Shown here piece after piece: positions 1 to 11,595 of a DNA stretch of 64,000 nucleotides. The first letter of the stretch is position 1. The number at the start of each line of letters is the position of its first letter. This stretch comes from Neoarius graeffei (lineage: Eukaryota; Chordata; Actinopteri; Siluriformes; Ariidae), in assembly GCF_027579695.1 (NCBI RefSeq), contig NC_083578.1, positions 1,742,768-1,806,767 on the forward strand, written 5' to 3'. Below the pieces are notes generated by a model, which was given only the letters and a program-made list of their open reading frames with translations, was not told where the DNA came from and did no database searches. The position numbers and the translations under genes were made by a program.

Positions 1-37
1 GTGTGTGTGTGTGTGTGTGTGATGTTCAGTAGGTGGG

Positions 38-84
<47 letters not shown>

Positions 85-99
85 TGTTCAGTAGGTGGG

Positions 100-154
<55 letters not shown>

Positions 155-169
155 TGTTCAGTAGGTGGG

Positions 170-206
<37 letters not shown>

Positions 207-221
207 TGTTCAGTAGGTGGG

Positions 222-260
<39 letters not shown>

Positions 261-1062
261 TGTTCAGTAGGTGGGACTGTGTGTGTGTGTGTGTGTGAGA
301 TGTTCAGTAGGTGGGACTGTGTGTGTGTGTGTGTGAGATGTTCAGTAGGTGGGACTGTGTGTGTGTGTGTGTGTGAGATGTTCAGTAGGTGGGACTGTGT
401 GTGTGTGTGTGTGTGATGTTCAGTAGGTGGGACTGTGTGTGTGTGTGTGTCTGTGTGTGTGTGTGAGATGTTCAGTAGGTGGGACTGTGTGTGATGTTCA
501 GTAGGTGGGACTGTGTGTGATGTTCAGTAGGTGGGACTGTGTGTGATGTTCAGTAGGTGGGACTGTGTGTGATGTTCAGTAGGTGGGACTGTGTGAGATG
601 TTCAGTAGGTGGGACTGTGTGAGATGTTCAGTAGGTGGGACTGTGTGTGATGTTCAGTAGGTGGGACTGTGTGTGTGTGTGTGTGTGTGTGTGAGTGAGA
701 TGTTCAGTAGGTGGGACTGTGTGTGATGTTCAGTAGGTGGGACTGTGTGTGATGTTCAGTAGGTGGGACTGTGTGTGATGTTCAGTAGGTGGGACTGTGT
801 GTTGTGTGTGTGTGAGATGTTCAGTAGGTGGGACTGTGTTGTGTGTGTGTGTGTGAGATGTTCAGTAGGTGGGACTGTGTGTTGTGTGTGTGTGTGTGAG
901 ATGTTCAGTAGGTGGGACTGTGTGTTGTGTGTGTGTGTGTGAGATGTTCAGTAGGTGGGACTGTGTGTTGTGTGTGTGTGTGAGATGTTCAGTAGGTGGG
1001 ACTGTGTTGTGTGTGTGTGTGTGAGATGTTCAGTAGGTGGGACTGTGTGTGTTGTGTGTGCG
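1..1062. repeat. GT-rich minisatellite, left block
   Basis: Alternating (GT)n runs of varying length are separated by a conserved core, ATGTTCAGTAGGTGGGACTG, repeated dozens of times. The same core, without the leading AT, builds the large array at 9617-13838, so both blocks belong to one repeat family. Open frames through this stretch are by-products of the repeat. Confidence 0.95.
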
Positions 1063-1742
1063 CGCGTCTAAAAAACGGATTAAGATCCTCCGCATTCTGA
1101 ATGGAATTTACTTCAAGAACGGCGTCTTTACAGCTTGCCACGGTGATGGAAGGCCGTTTGGATTACCATTACTGCGGTCTGCCCGAAGGATATTAAACAA
1201 GTTTCCACGCTGCAGCCAAAGTGTTTCTGAGCCCAGGCTGCCGGATCCTCTCCGAGGCTGCATTCTTCAGGATGCCATTCAACCGCAGGTCACCAGCAGG
1301 GTAAGCGAACATCAGCACCCGAAACAGCTGGGAAGAAACAAACTTTATTATCTGGGGCAACACCGGAGATCGAAAGCAACTGACATCATTTTAAACCACA
1401 GCGCACACCCAGATTTACCCGGAGTAGATATTGAATTTGTCCAAACATATTCCGCTGATAAATAGTTATGGTAAAGATGAACACGCCCCAATACAAGACG
1501 CAGCGTGGCAGCACCAACTCACCTCTGACTGTGCAGACTGAACTTCAGCACAAGCCTTCACAGAGGCAGAAGAAGTCATGTGCGCCCTGCCAAACAGTAA
1601 AGCGAGTGGCTCCGATCGAGACGCTAAAAGCCACAAAGCAAATATCCTGTCCGACTCGGGTTGCGAACGCTGAGCGGGTGTACTGTACACGGCCACGAGA
1701 AGCAGCCACGTCCTGAACACGCTGCACAACAGCGACCTGACA
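1063..1742 (+). other. Unrecognised stretch upstream of the non-LTR fragment
   Basis: A 142-codon frame (1037-1465) starts inside the GT repeat and runs into non-repetitive sequence. The non-repeat part is basic and shows no domain I recognise. It lies just upstream of, and on the same strand as, the REL-type retrotransposon fragment, so it may be a degraded upstream part of that element. I see no independent gene here. Confidence 0.3.
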
Positions 1743-2675
1743 GTGAGACACACGGCTCGTGCGACTCTTACACAACATCTTAACAGGCGCAAAGTTCCAG
1801 TCGCCACGCAGGGAGGGGAAGAGCAGCTTTTGGGGTTTCAAATTAAAAATAACGGCAAACTAAACATCAAAGCTGCGGGATTCGGGGTGCGATCTGATTG
1901 GCTTGATCTAAACGATTTATGTAATCGTATGGGATTAAACCCGAAGTGGGCGAGACCAGACAGCGCACCAGTGGCGCTTCAAAACGCTGTAACAGACCCG
2001 CCCACCTCCCCCCGCGTCACTTACAAACTCCGCGACACGTTACAAGAGCTACCGACCGAAAGCGCGAGAGCAGCCATACTCCAAATTTGGCGACCTCAGA
2101 GCGCAGAACATCGGACAGGCCTCCGGCTACAGGCGTGTTTACCATACGCAAATCACTCCCTGCCTCATACTGTATACTCCAACACCTCAGTCGGCGAGGA
2201 GATCCTCATTTTTACCATCAAAGCCCATCTTCAAGTGCTACCGACTAAATCTAACCTGGCCATCTGGTATCCATCTGGACATCATCCACATTGCGTTCTC
2301 CATCTCACTACCCACCACAATGATGCAGCTGCACACATTTTAAACGGGTGCAACTTTTATAAAGGTCTCTATATAGCACAGCATGACAGGTTGGTGGACC
2401 CGGTAACAAAAGACATCAAAGAGGTGTACAGACTTTCAATAAAAACCCATAACCACTGTGCAGTAAAAATGGACTGGTTTAGCGCTAATCATGAAGACGC
2501 CCCCTTTAGTAACATTCCAAACACCCCTGACATCACCATTATAGATGCTGACAATAAGAATGTTATTTTTGTGGAAATAGGTTGTTGTTTTGATTTATAC
2601 ATGGACAATTGTTACCACTCCAAGCTTTTAAAATACCAGCCACTTTTGGATACAGTCACAAACCAGGGCTATTGA
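1743..2675 (+). pseudogene. Non-LTR retrotransposon C-terminal fragment with restriction-like endonuclease
   Basis: A 310-codon frame whose last ~60 residues carry a PD-(D/E)xK-like arrangement: IIDADNKNVIFVEIGC, then KLLKYQPL. This is the pattern of the restriction-like endonuclease at the C terminus of REL-type non-LTR retrotransposons. Just before it lies a segment of the AAHILNGC type, as seen in the zinc-knuckle region of such elements. The frame stops right after NQGY, where intact relatives should continue with a further hydrophobic block. No reverse transcriptase catalytic motif is visible upstream, so this is a 5'-truncated, 3'-broken copy. Element class is fairly sure; the clade is not. 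Confidence 0.6.
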
Positions 2676-2689
2676 GGTATTTCACCCAC

Positions 2690-3217
2690 GTGACCAAGTC
2701 ATGTGATGCTGCCATTTTGGACAGCACGGCTCGAATCAGTTTGAATGCGAGGAAGGCGACAAACGAAAAACATAAAAGAAAAAGGAGCGAGATGCAGAAA
2801 ACACCTTCACTATCCAGCGACGTAGGGCATTTACAGGGCGAGCAGAGGGAGAGGGATTTGCAAAAATTGAGGTTAGCAGGCTTAGAGAACGACGTTTACC
2901 TGCTTCCACCAGGATTGTTCACTGACGTACAGAAGTACACGAAGCCCTCGTCTTTACCTGACTTCAGCCCACATGATCTGTATACCTATGTCGTTAAAAA
3001 CCCCTCGCCATACACAGGTATTGATCTGAAAGCGTATAAGAGTTTGGATGCCTACAAATATTTTGTGTCAGGCTGGGTAACATGCCTACATCAGCGGCTC
3101 GTGCCTGGAGCCGGTGGTCACCATCTTATTACAGCTAAGGTTTGTTCACATTTTCATTTACTTTCGGTCCTCAGGATAAACAAAATGTTATTAAATGTCA
3201 TTGAAATAACTTCTTAG
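2690..3217 (+). pseudogene. First-exon fragment of a SWIM/YqaJ-type element protein
   Basis: The frame that is open to 3217 contains PDFSPHDLYTYVVKNPSPYTG followed by a KAYKSLDAYKYFVSGWV segment. From memory of the family, this N-terminal pattern precedes a SWIM zinc finger and a YqaJ-like exonuclease domain in multicopy teleost and invertebrate proteins. A plausible splice donor (AAG then GTTTGT) ends the conserved part near 3138, after which the reading becomes unconserved, so this looks like one exon. The likely start is an internal Met near 2791. No SWIM or nuclease part follows before 3220, so the copy is broken. The assignment rests on pattern memory and is moderate. Confidence 0.4.
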
Positions 3218-3420
3218 TCTGTTGAGACATGGCCCGTTATAAATTTGCTGTTACCAGGCGATGACCAAGAACTGTATTATTAGGGTCGGTGTAGTTGTAG
3301 CAGTGTATTAGCAACTAGCTGTTAGCACTGGCTAATGTCAACAACAGTAGCTGGTATGTTACTGTAGCAATGTGTACGTTCAGTCATTTGGATGACTGTT
3401 AAAACCTTTCAGTCTCAAGC

Positions 3421-3548
3421 TTTTCCTTTATTGGATTTACTAGTTTACTGAGCTAGCGCGCTCGGGCAAGCTGGGAGCTAGCGCGCGCTAGCCTGCTGGC
3501 GGCCAGCACGCGCTAGCTCAGTAAACTAGTAAATCCAATAAAGGAAAA
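3421..3548. repeat. 40-bp perfect inverted repeat with CG-rich loop
   Basis: Positions 3421-3460 and 3509-3548 are perfect reverse complements (arm begins TTTTCCTTTATTGGATTTAC). The 48-bp loop contains further GCTAGC/GCGCGC self-complementary sequence. The DNA or its transcript could fold into a stable hairpin. The right arm directly abuts the 3' part of the antisense LINE. Confidence 0.85.
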
Positions 3549-4196
3549 ACTCCGTCAGACGACATGAGGAAGAAACCTCGAGAGGAACCAGACTCAAAAG
3601 GGAACCCATCCTCATTTGGGCAACAACAGACAACATGACTATAACATTAACAGTTTTAACATGAAGTCAGTTTCGTTGATGTTATAAACTCTTCATTGAT
3701 GGAAACTTGAGTGCAAAACTGTTCATGACAACTGCAGTCCTAAAGTTAGCAAGACAACTGTAGTCCTCAGCCATAAAAGCATTACTGTAAGAGTCCAGAG
3801 CGTCCTCCAGGTGTGACTTTCAACTGTCCTCATGGGGCCGTCCTCCACAGGAGCGATGTGATGAGACTCCAACCAGACACAGGGCACCAGGATGGACCAA
3901 GCAGGTCCGAGGGGCAGAAGAGGTTCAGCATCTCGATCCCAGGACCGACATGTAACTCAGAGGGACAGATTTGGGGGGGGAGAGGGAGAGAAAACACATG
4001 TTGTTAGGTATGCCCTAAAAATGACAAGTATTAAATCTGTGTGGTAGGCTCGCAGAGACGAGAGTCTTTACATCAGGCATAACACACAACAATGGCATGT
4101 TAATATGGTAAAAAATATATGATGACCTGCTCTGGCTGGATGCTTGATTGGGTGATGGGAGCACACTCCTCAGCAATGATGAGATGCAGATGGGAC

Positions 4197-5245
4197 TAGG
4201 GGTGGGTATTGGCAAAGAAGTCACGATTCAATTCGAATCACGATTCACATGCTACGATGCGATACTATCACGATGCATCACGATTCTTGAATTATTGCGA
4301 TGCATTGCGATATATTCAACATACTTCAGTGAAAATGTAAAAAAAAAAAAAAAGAGCATAATTACCAGTGGCTGTGTACGATCTGGATAGTGTCTCCAAT
4401 TGATGCATAACTCAGAGCAACTCAGTTCATAACTGAATTTATTGAAACGACTTTGGAGGTAGTTGCCATTAAAATGAATATTACTGTTTCCATACTTAAC
4501 AAGTGGACACACTAATGACAAAAATTGCATAGGATTTATAAAACTAAAAATAATAAAAGAAAACTAATAGCAGCAGTTTTCAATTTCTTTGCAGCACCTG
4601 CAGTATGGGAGGACAAGGCAATAATAAATATCAAAATATATATACTATATTACTCAGTGCATTAAATTATCATCATCATTATATTATTTGTTACATTACT
4701 TTACATTATATTTAAATGCCTTATGCATTTATAGTTTGTGGAGCATCCTCAAATTAGGAAACAATACACTCACTAAGCATATTTCTTTTAGCATGTTGTA
4801 GTACCGCAGCAGTTATGTCAGACTCGGTGAGTGTGCAGATGTCCTTCTCAGATTTACGTATTTCTGCAGACAGGAGTGCAGCGTGGATGGCAGGCTGTTG
4901 CTCTAAAAAGCACTCAAGCATGTCGTACGCGCTGTTCCAGCGAGATTTGTAAACAGAGTCGCAGTCGCATATGATGTCTATGCAGAATGTCTAGGTCGCA
5001 GTAGCCCGCCGCTGGAAATGCCACTGGCATGAAGGCAGCGGGCGTCAAAAACTCCACGGCGACATCTACAGGACTGGAAGTTGTATTCTACTTGTTTTTA
5101 GCTGATGTTCGCCAACCATTCATACAATTTTATTTATTCATTTTTTAAAATTAATAATCGATATTTGGCGTCAAGAATCGATGCAGTATATCGTGAAAGT
5201 TAGTATCGCGATGCATTGTCATGACGATTATTTTGCACACCCCTA
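4197..5245 (-). mobile_element. hAT transposon, internally deleted
   Basis: The element begins TAGGGGTGGG and ends with the complementary CACACCCCTA. It is flanked by a perfect 8-bp duplication GATGGGAC (4189-4196 and 5246-5253), the hallmark of hAT elements. On the minus strand about 4975-4800 reads SRWNSAYDMLECFLEQQPA, the motif preceding the dimerisation region of ZBED-like hAT transposases. The rest of the transposase is missing, so this 1,049-bp copy is a non-autonomous remnant. It sits in the LINE 3' region. Confidence 0.85.
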
Positions 5246-5762
5246 GATGGGACCCTTAGGGCTGGCCAAGACAATTCAGTTACATTTCACCGGTTCTGGG
5301 ACATGCGACAGAATGTCTGACGGCCAATTCCCTGCAGGCTACGATAGCCAGTCGAGGTCTCCACCCTCTCCACCAAAAGATTTTCTGTTGACTCCATGTA
5401 ACTCAGAGGGACAGATTTGGGGTGGGAGGGGGAGGGAAAGAAAACACAGGTTGTTAGGTATGCCCAATGTCACCTGAATAAGTAGGAGCAGTATACATAT
5501 TGCACTGAGTACAAGCAGGGACTCCGGCAACTAGCTATGACATCATAACTAAAAGGGGAGAGACAGAAGGTAACACAGGCATGAGGGGCCCCGGGACATA
5601 AAGCAGCAGCCACTACACCGTCAACAAACTCGAGTGAGCAAGCGAGTGGAGACTGACAGCATCCATACATCCCAGTTTACCAAAACACTCTGTCTGAGGA
5701 TCCTCCAGATCTACTCCTTTACCTCATAAACACCATTAACACAAGGCTTGACTAAACAGATA

Positions 5763-6660
5763 TGGGTCATTCCGTGCCAACTCACCTAAGGGTCCCCACA
5801 TCACCGTCTCAGATTTTGCTCAAAAAATTCTATAATCAAGAATCATATGTTTGTACCACACATGCAAAATATTAGCTCCCAGTTCATTGTAGTTTTGGAA
5901 CTACTGGCCTTTGAAATTTTGATGTCAAAATACCACATGACGAAATGGCTCTTTCCCCAACTTCAGAGACCCATAACTTTTTATTGCAGCTATCTAGACA
6001 GTTGTGTGTGCAGATTCTTACTGAATGATACCCACTCTTTTCAAATCTGTTGTCAGAAAGCCTCTGAAGGACATACGTTTTGCATAATGGGAAGCCAAAA
6101 ATGACGTTTTGGCCAAAATCACATAAAATTCATTAAAACTCTAGGGGGCATAGTAGAAATATGAAGCTAGTTAGATTTTTTTCCTCACTACATAGTATTT
6201 GTAGGGTTGTTATCTGTTCACAGAAACATATTTTGCCATGAAATTTCAATTCCTGAATTTACAAAAAAAATTTTAACATCTTACGTCCTTTCCGAGGGGG
6301 CTAAAATAGGGCATTTTCGCCATCTTATTTGGTCATGTGGCTAGGGGTTTAGGATCTTCAAATTTTTTGTGAAGATGCTCTCATATAAAATGTAACTACT
6401 CCCTGATTTTTTTTAACAAACGCCCCTTGCTTCATATTTTAATAATTTTTTTTGTACATGGACAGTTTCATCATTTTTCACTTTTTTCTACATTCAGAAC
6501 TCTGTAACTCTAAATTGGAAGATTCCTACTAGCAGCTATTTCAGATTTACATACACTGACACACAAATTTTCATATTTTAGTAGTTGTATGCCCAAGAAA
6601 TTCATATTTTTCTTTCTATTGGGACCTAAAAACAGCTATTTGGCCAAAAATGACAAAAAC
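5763..6660. repeat. Left long terminal inverted repeat
   Basis: AT-rich arm of the long-TIR transposon. Its reverse complement, with scattered mismatches, is found at 8469-9374. Divergence between the arms suggests the insertion is not very recent, although the internal gene is still open. Confidence 0.85.
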
Positions 6661-7089
6661 GCTGGGCAGCTTTTAATAAACAAGGGAATAATAAAGGGGT
6701 GTTTTGCACACAAATTAAGGCTTATAAGAACCTAATCTAGGCATACACATTTCCTGAACAACTTTTTCTGTATTGTATATTATTTTTTGCAATTAGAAAA
6801 TTTTAGGTATAATTGCAATTTTTGTTGAATATCCTTGGAAAATATAGAAAAATAACAACAAAATTCTGGAGTCGTATTTTTTATATACTTCAAGGTTGTG
6901 TAAGCACAAAACATTTAGCAATGAGGTTTTATTTACATATTAACACATTCAATGATCCATGATCATGATGTTGAAAAACATCACAAGATTTGTACATAAT
7001 TTAAAGTCAAATATGGGCATCCGTGATAATGGGTAATTCATTCACAGGCAGTACAGTTTCATGTGATGTGCTAAGACACTCATAAACTG

Positions 7090-8349
7090 TCATCTAGTAG
7101 TACATAAGTTAAAACTTAAGTCTTTCACAAGTTTGAAGTCATCCTCTGTTAGTTGGTAATGGCGTCCCCCACTTTTTATGTTTGGGGCCTCTACCACACA
7201 AAGGACATGAAGCAAAGGCACCCAACATTCATCTTTCCTGCTTTGTGGTGGCCATGAGAATGTGTTGCCTCGTCCTTGTCTCATGAAATTGACATACACA
7301 TCATTTTCTTCTTCATTTCTGGTGACAATATTTCCAATGTACCATTTTCTGTCATAAACACAGGCAATATATTTGCCTGGCTGGTACATATTTGGTGCAG
7401 ATTGGGACATTTGGCTTGGGGCCTGTAACTGGGACTGTAAAACTGGTGTGGTTTCAGGTCCTATGTCCACTACCGATGATGGTACCACATCAGAAGAAAC
7501 CCTTCTCATCTCCAGCTGAGTGGGTGCAATTGGGCAGAAGCTGTGATGAGATCTTGTTCCAGGAAAGGTTGAAACATTTTTGAAACGCTGTTCCAACTTG
7601 TATGCCACAGCATTGTGAAGAATTTCTTCTGCAGAGACAAAGAAAAACTTGATTCCCATGATATTCTGTTCAGCCCATTTATACATTGCTTCAGCTGTGA
7701 GAATTTGGTTATGGTCAGCTGCTTGCAAACTAGCCCTTGCAACAAGTCGTTTCACTGTGCCCCCAATACCGTCACACGGACTTTTTCCGTGGCTGGTGGC
7801 AAAAAAATGCCACTCAGCCTCCAAGTTGAAGTCATTCTGATGGTGCAACAAATTGCTAAAGTTTTTATAGTTTTTATACTGGGATGCTGCACCATCGCTA
7901 AAGTACAGTACCTTCTTAAGGTGTGGCAGTGTTTGTTTCAGGTGTGCTAAAACTTTTCCAATAAAAGCATGCACTGTCGTGGTGTCATGCTTCAGGCACT
8001 CTGAAATAACACACAATGAAATAGAGACAAGGTTTGCTGATGCTCCTTTGACATAAATGCAGAAGGGGTGAAGTGTTGCTTGACTATTGTCCCAGTGGTG
8101 ACCTTGCACTGCATCCTGTACGATGAAACTATAGTTTTCTGCAAAGTCCAGAAGAACAATAGCAGAATCATGGGGAAGGGTGTCCTTTAGTTCACGCAAA
8201 AAAGCTGATTGAGCTTTCGCAACAAAATGGTGAGCACGGAGATCATTGAACTGTTTGCACACCTGTGGGATAAATTCACTCACTGGCAATTGCAAAGTCA
8301 CTAGAGCGGTCCTGTCAGTAAGTACCCATTGCTTGTAAGTTATCAACAT
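7090..8349 (-). CDS. Putative transposase of the long-TIR element, 419 aa
   Basis: Single intact frame between the inverted repeats. Start chosen at the Met at 8349, just inside the right repeat. Acidic positions that could form a DDE/D-type catalytic set are visible: LLDFAENYSF (~residue 68), YFSDGAASQYKN (~153) and HGKSPCDGIGGTVKR (~190). Repeated His and Cys around the third motif (WHFFATSHGKSPCDG) are a further mark. The C-terminal third contains PGKYIACVYDRKWYIGNI, resembling a small beta-rich reader or binding fold. From memory, similar proteins are multicopy in fish and cnidarians, but I cannot assign a superfamily. Likely role: transposition of this element. Catalytic residues are inferred from spacing only. 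Confidence 0.6.
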   Translation of the reverse strand: MLITYKQWVLTDRTALVTLQLPVSEFIPQVCKQFNDLRAHHFVAKAQSAFLRELKDTLPHDSAIVLLDFAENYSFIVQDAVQGHHWDNSQATLHPFCIYVKGASANLVSISLCVISECLKHDTTTVHAFIGKVLAHLKQTLPHLKKVLYFSDGAASQYKNYKNFSNLLHHQNDFNLEAEWHFFATSHGKSPCDGIGGTVKRLVARASLQAADHNQILTAEAMYKWAEQNIMGIKFFFVSAEEILHNAVAYKLEQRFKNVSTFPGTRSHHSFCPIAPTQLEMRRVSSDVVPSSVVDIGPETTPVLQSQLQAPSQMSQSAPNMYQPGKYIACVYDRKWYIGNIVTRNEEENDVYVNFMRQGRGNTFSWPPQSRKDECWVPLLHVLCVVEAPNIKSGGRHYQLTEDDFKLVKDLSFNLCTTR

Positions 8350-8468
8350 TTACTAAGGATATCATTGCTAATATATATATATATGGATAGAAAAAGTCAC
8401 CACATCTTTAATTTATGAGGAAAATAGCCCATTCCCTCCAGAACTTGAAAAATATCAAGTCAACATTT

Positions 8469-9374
8469 TTGTCATTTTTGGCCAAATAGCTGTTTTTAGG
8501 TCCCAATAGAAAGAAAAATATGAATTTCTTGGGCAGACTACTACTAAAATATGAAAATTTGTATGTCAGTGTATGTAAATCTGAAATAGCTGCTAGTAGG
8601 AATTTTCCAATTTAGAGTTACAGAGTTCTGAATGTGGAAAAAAGTGAAAAATGATGAAACTGTCCATGTACAAAAAAAATTATTAAAATATGAAGCAAGG
8701 GGCGTTTGTTAAAAAAAAATCAGGGAGTAGTTACATCTTATATGAGAGCATCTTCACAAAAAACTAGAAGATCCTAAACCCCTAGCCACATTAACAAATA
8801 AGATGGCAAAAATGCCCTATTTTAGCCCCCTCGGAAAGGACGTAAGATGTTAAAAAAAATTTTTAAAATTCAGGAATATAATTTTCATCGCAAAATATGT
8901 TTCTGTGAACAGATAACAACCCTACAATTACTATGTAATGAGGAAAAAAATCTAACTAGTTTCATATTTCTACTAGGCCCCTTTGAGTTTTAATGAATTT
9001 TAAGCGATTTTGGCCAAAATGCCATTTTTGGCTTCCTATTATGCAAAAAGTATGTCCTTCAGAGGCTTTCTGGCAACAGATTTGAAAAGAGTGGATATCA
9101 TTCAGTAAGAATCTGCACACACAACTTTCTAGATAGCTGCAATAAAAAGTTATGGGTCTCTGAAGTTGGGGAAAGAGCCAATTTCGACATGTGGTGTTTT
9201 GACATCAATATTTCAAAGGCCTGCAGTTCCAAAACTACAACATAATTGGGGGCTAATATTTTGCATGTGTGGTACAAACATATGATTCTTGATTAGAGAA
9301 TTTTTTGAGTAAAATCTGAGACGGTGATGTGGGGGAGTTCCTGAAATTTAGGTGAGTTGCCACGGAATGACCCA
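8469..9374. repeat. Right long terminal inverted repeat
   Basis: Reverse complement of 5763-6660 with scattered differences. Its outer end reads GGAATGACCCA and is followed by the TA target dinucleotide and then by the LINE coding sequence it interrupted. Confidence 0.85.
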
Positions 9375-9616
9375 TATGTTTTCAGCCGAGACTTAAACAC
9401 TGAGACTGTGTCTGATTCCCGAACACTACTTGGAAGGCTGTTCCATAACTGTGGGGCTTTGTAAGAAAAGGCTCCGCCCCCTGATGTAGCCTTCACTATA
9501 CGAGGTACCAGCAGATAGCCTGCACCTTTTGATCTAAGTAGGCGTGGCGGGTCATAGAGGAGCAGAAGTTCGCTCAGGTACTGTGGTGCGAGACCATTCA
9601 GTGCTTTAAAATCAAG

Positions 9617-9674
9617 TGTGTGTGTGTGTGTGTGTTCAGTAGGTGGGACTGTGTGTGTGTGTTCAGTAGGTGGG

Positions 9675-9738
<64 letters not shown>

Positions 9739-11279
9739 CAGTAGCTGGGACTGTGTGTGGTGTTCAGTAGGTGGGACTGTGTGTGTGGTGTTCAGCAGGT
9801 CGGACTGTGTGTGTGTGTTCAGCAGGTCGGACTGTGTGTGTGTTCAGTAGGTGGGACTGTGTGTGTGTGTTCAGTAGGTGGGACTGTGTGTGTGGTATTC
9901 AGCAGGTGGGACTGTGTGTGTGTTCAGCAGGTCGGACTGTGTGTGTGTGTTCAGCAGGTCGGACTGTGTGTGTGTTCAGCAGGTGGGACTGTGTGTGTGG
10001 TGTTCAGCAGGTGGGACTGTGTGTGTGTGTTCAGTAGGTGGGACTGTGTGTGTGTGTTCAGTAGGTGGGACTGTGTGTGTGGTGTTCAGCAGGTCGGACT
10101 GTGTGTGTGTTCAGCAGGTCGGACTGTGTGTGTGTTCAGCAGGTGGGACTGTGTGTGTGTGTTCAGTAGGTGGGACTGTGTGTGTGTGTTCAGCAGGTGG
10201 GACTGTGTGTGTGTTCAGTAGGTGGGACTGTGTGTGTGTTCAGCAGGTCGGACTGTGTGTGTGTGTTCAGTAGGTGGGACTGTGTGTGTGTGTTCAGTAG
10301 GTGGGACTGTGTGTGTGTGTTCAGCAGGTGGGACTGTGTGTGTGTTCAGTAGGTGGGACTGTGTGTGTGTTCAGCAGGTCGGACTGTGTGTGTGTTCAGC
10401 AGGTGGGACTGTGTGTGTGTTCAGTAGGTGGGACTGTGTGTGTGTTCAGCAGGTCGGACTGTGTGTGTGTTCAGCAGGTCGGACTGTGTGTGTGTTCAGC
10501 AGGTGGGACTGTGTGTGTGTGTTCAGTAGGTGGGACTGTGTGTGTGTGTTCAGCAGGTGGGACTGTGTGTGTGTTCAGTAGGTGGGACTGTGTGTGTGTT
10601 CAGCAGGTCGGACTGTGTGTGTGTGTTCAGTAGGTGGGACTGTGTGTGTGTGTTCAGTAGGTGGGACTGTGTGTGTGTGTTCAGCAGGTGGGACTGTGTG
10701 TGTGTTCAGTAGGTGGGACTGTGTGTGTGTTCAGCAGGTCGGACTGTGTGTGTGTTCAGCAGGTGGGACTGTGTGTGTGTGTTCAGTAGGTGGGACTGTG
10801 TGTGTGGTGTTCAGCAGGTCGGACTGTGTGTGTGTTCAGCAGGTCGGACTGTGTGTGTGGTGTTCAGCAGGTCGGACTGTGTGTGTGTGTTCAGCAGGTG
10901 GGACTGTGTGTGTGTTCAGTAGGTGGGACTGTGTGTGTGGTGTTCAGCGGGTCGGACTGTGTGTGTGTGTTCAGTAGGTGGGACTGTGTGTGTGTGTTCA
11001 GCAGGTGGGACTGTGTGTGTGTGTTCAGTAGGTGTGACTGTGTGTGTGGTGTTCAGCAGGTCGGACTGTGTGTGTGTGTTCAGTAGGTGGGACTGTGTGT
11101 GTGTTCAGTAGGTGGGACTGTGTGTGGTGTTCAGCAGGTCGGACTGTGTGTGTGTGTTCAGTAGGTGGGACTGTGTGTGTGTTCAGTAGCTGGGACTGTG
11201 TGTGTGTGTGTGTTCAGTAGGTGGGACTGTGTGTGTGTTCAGTAGCTGGGACTGTGTGTGTGTGTGTTCAGTAGGTGGG

Positions 11280-11327
<48 letters not shown>

Positions 11328-11549
11328 CAGTAGGTGGGACTGTGTGTGTGTGTTCAGTAGGTGGGACTGTGTGTGTGTTCAGTAGGTGGGACTGTGTGTG
11401 TGGTGTTCAGCAGGTCGGACTGTGTGTGTGTGTTCAGTAGGTGGGACTGTGTGTGTGTTCAGTAGCTGGGACTGTGTGTGTGTGTTCAGTAGGTGGGACT
11501 GTGTGTGTGTTCAGTAGCTGGGACTGTGTGTGTGTGTTCAGTAGGTGGG

Positions 11550-11595
<46 letters not shown>

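Larger units (their letters stand above)
5763..9374 (-). mobile_element. DNA transposon with ~900-bp terminal inverted repeats, superfamily unassigned
   Basis: The ends are inverted copies of each other, beginning TGGGTCATTCCGTG at the left and its complement at the right, and extending about 900 bp inward (5763-6660 and 8469-9374). They match with scattered substitutions and small indels. A TA dinucleotide flanks both ends (5761-5762 and 9375-9376), and removing the element restores the interrupted LINE frame, so TA is the likely duplication. One intact gene lies between the repeats on the minus strand. TIR length, a TA target and this transposase do not match any superfamily I can name with confidence. 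Confidence 0.8.
3541..9616 (-). mobile_element. LINE 3' region (CR1/L2/Rex1-like), split by two DNA transposons
   Basis: On the minus strand, 9496-9377 encodes the end of a LINE reverse transcriptase polyprotein (FSYKAPQLWNSLPSSVRES, then FKSRLKTY). The frame is cut at KTY by a transposon at a TA site. If the transposon and one TA are skipped, the frame continues from 5762 downward as YLFSQAL followed by a stop. The remaining ~1.2 kb (5762-5246 and 4196-3541) is 3' untranslated sequence with an internal ~65-bp duplication (about 5395-5466 and 3951-4018). The LINE is therefore older than both insertions. The exact clade is uncertain. Confidence 0.7.
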
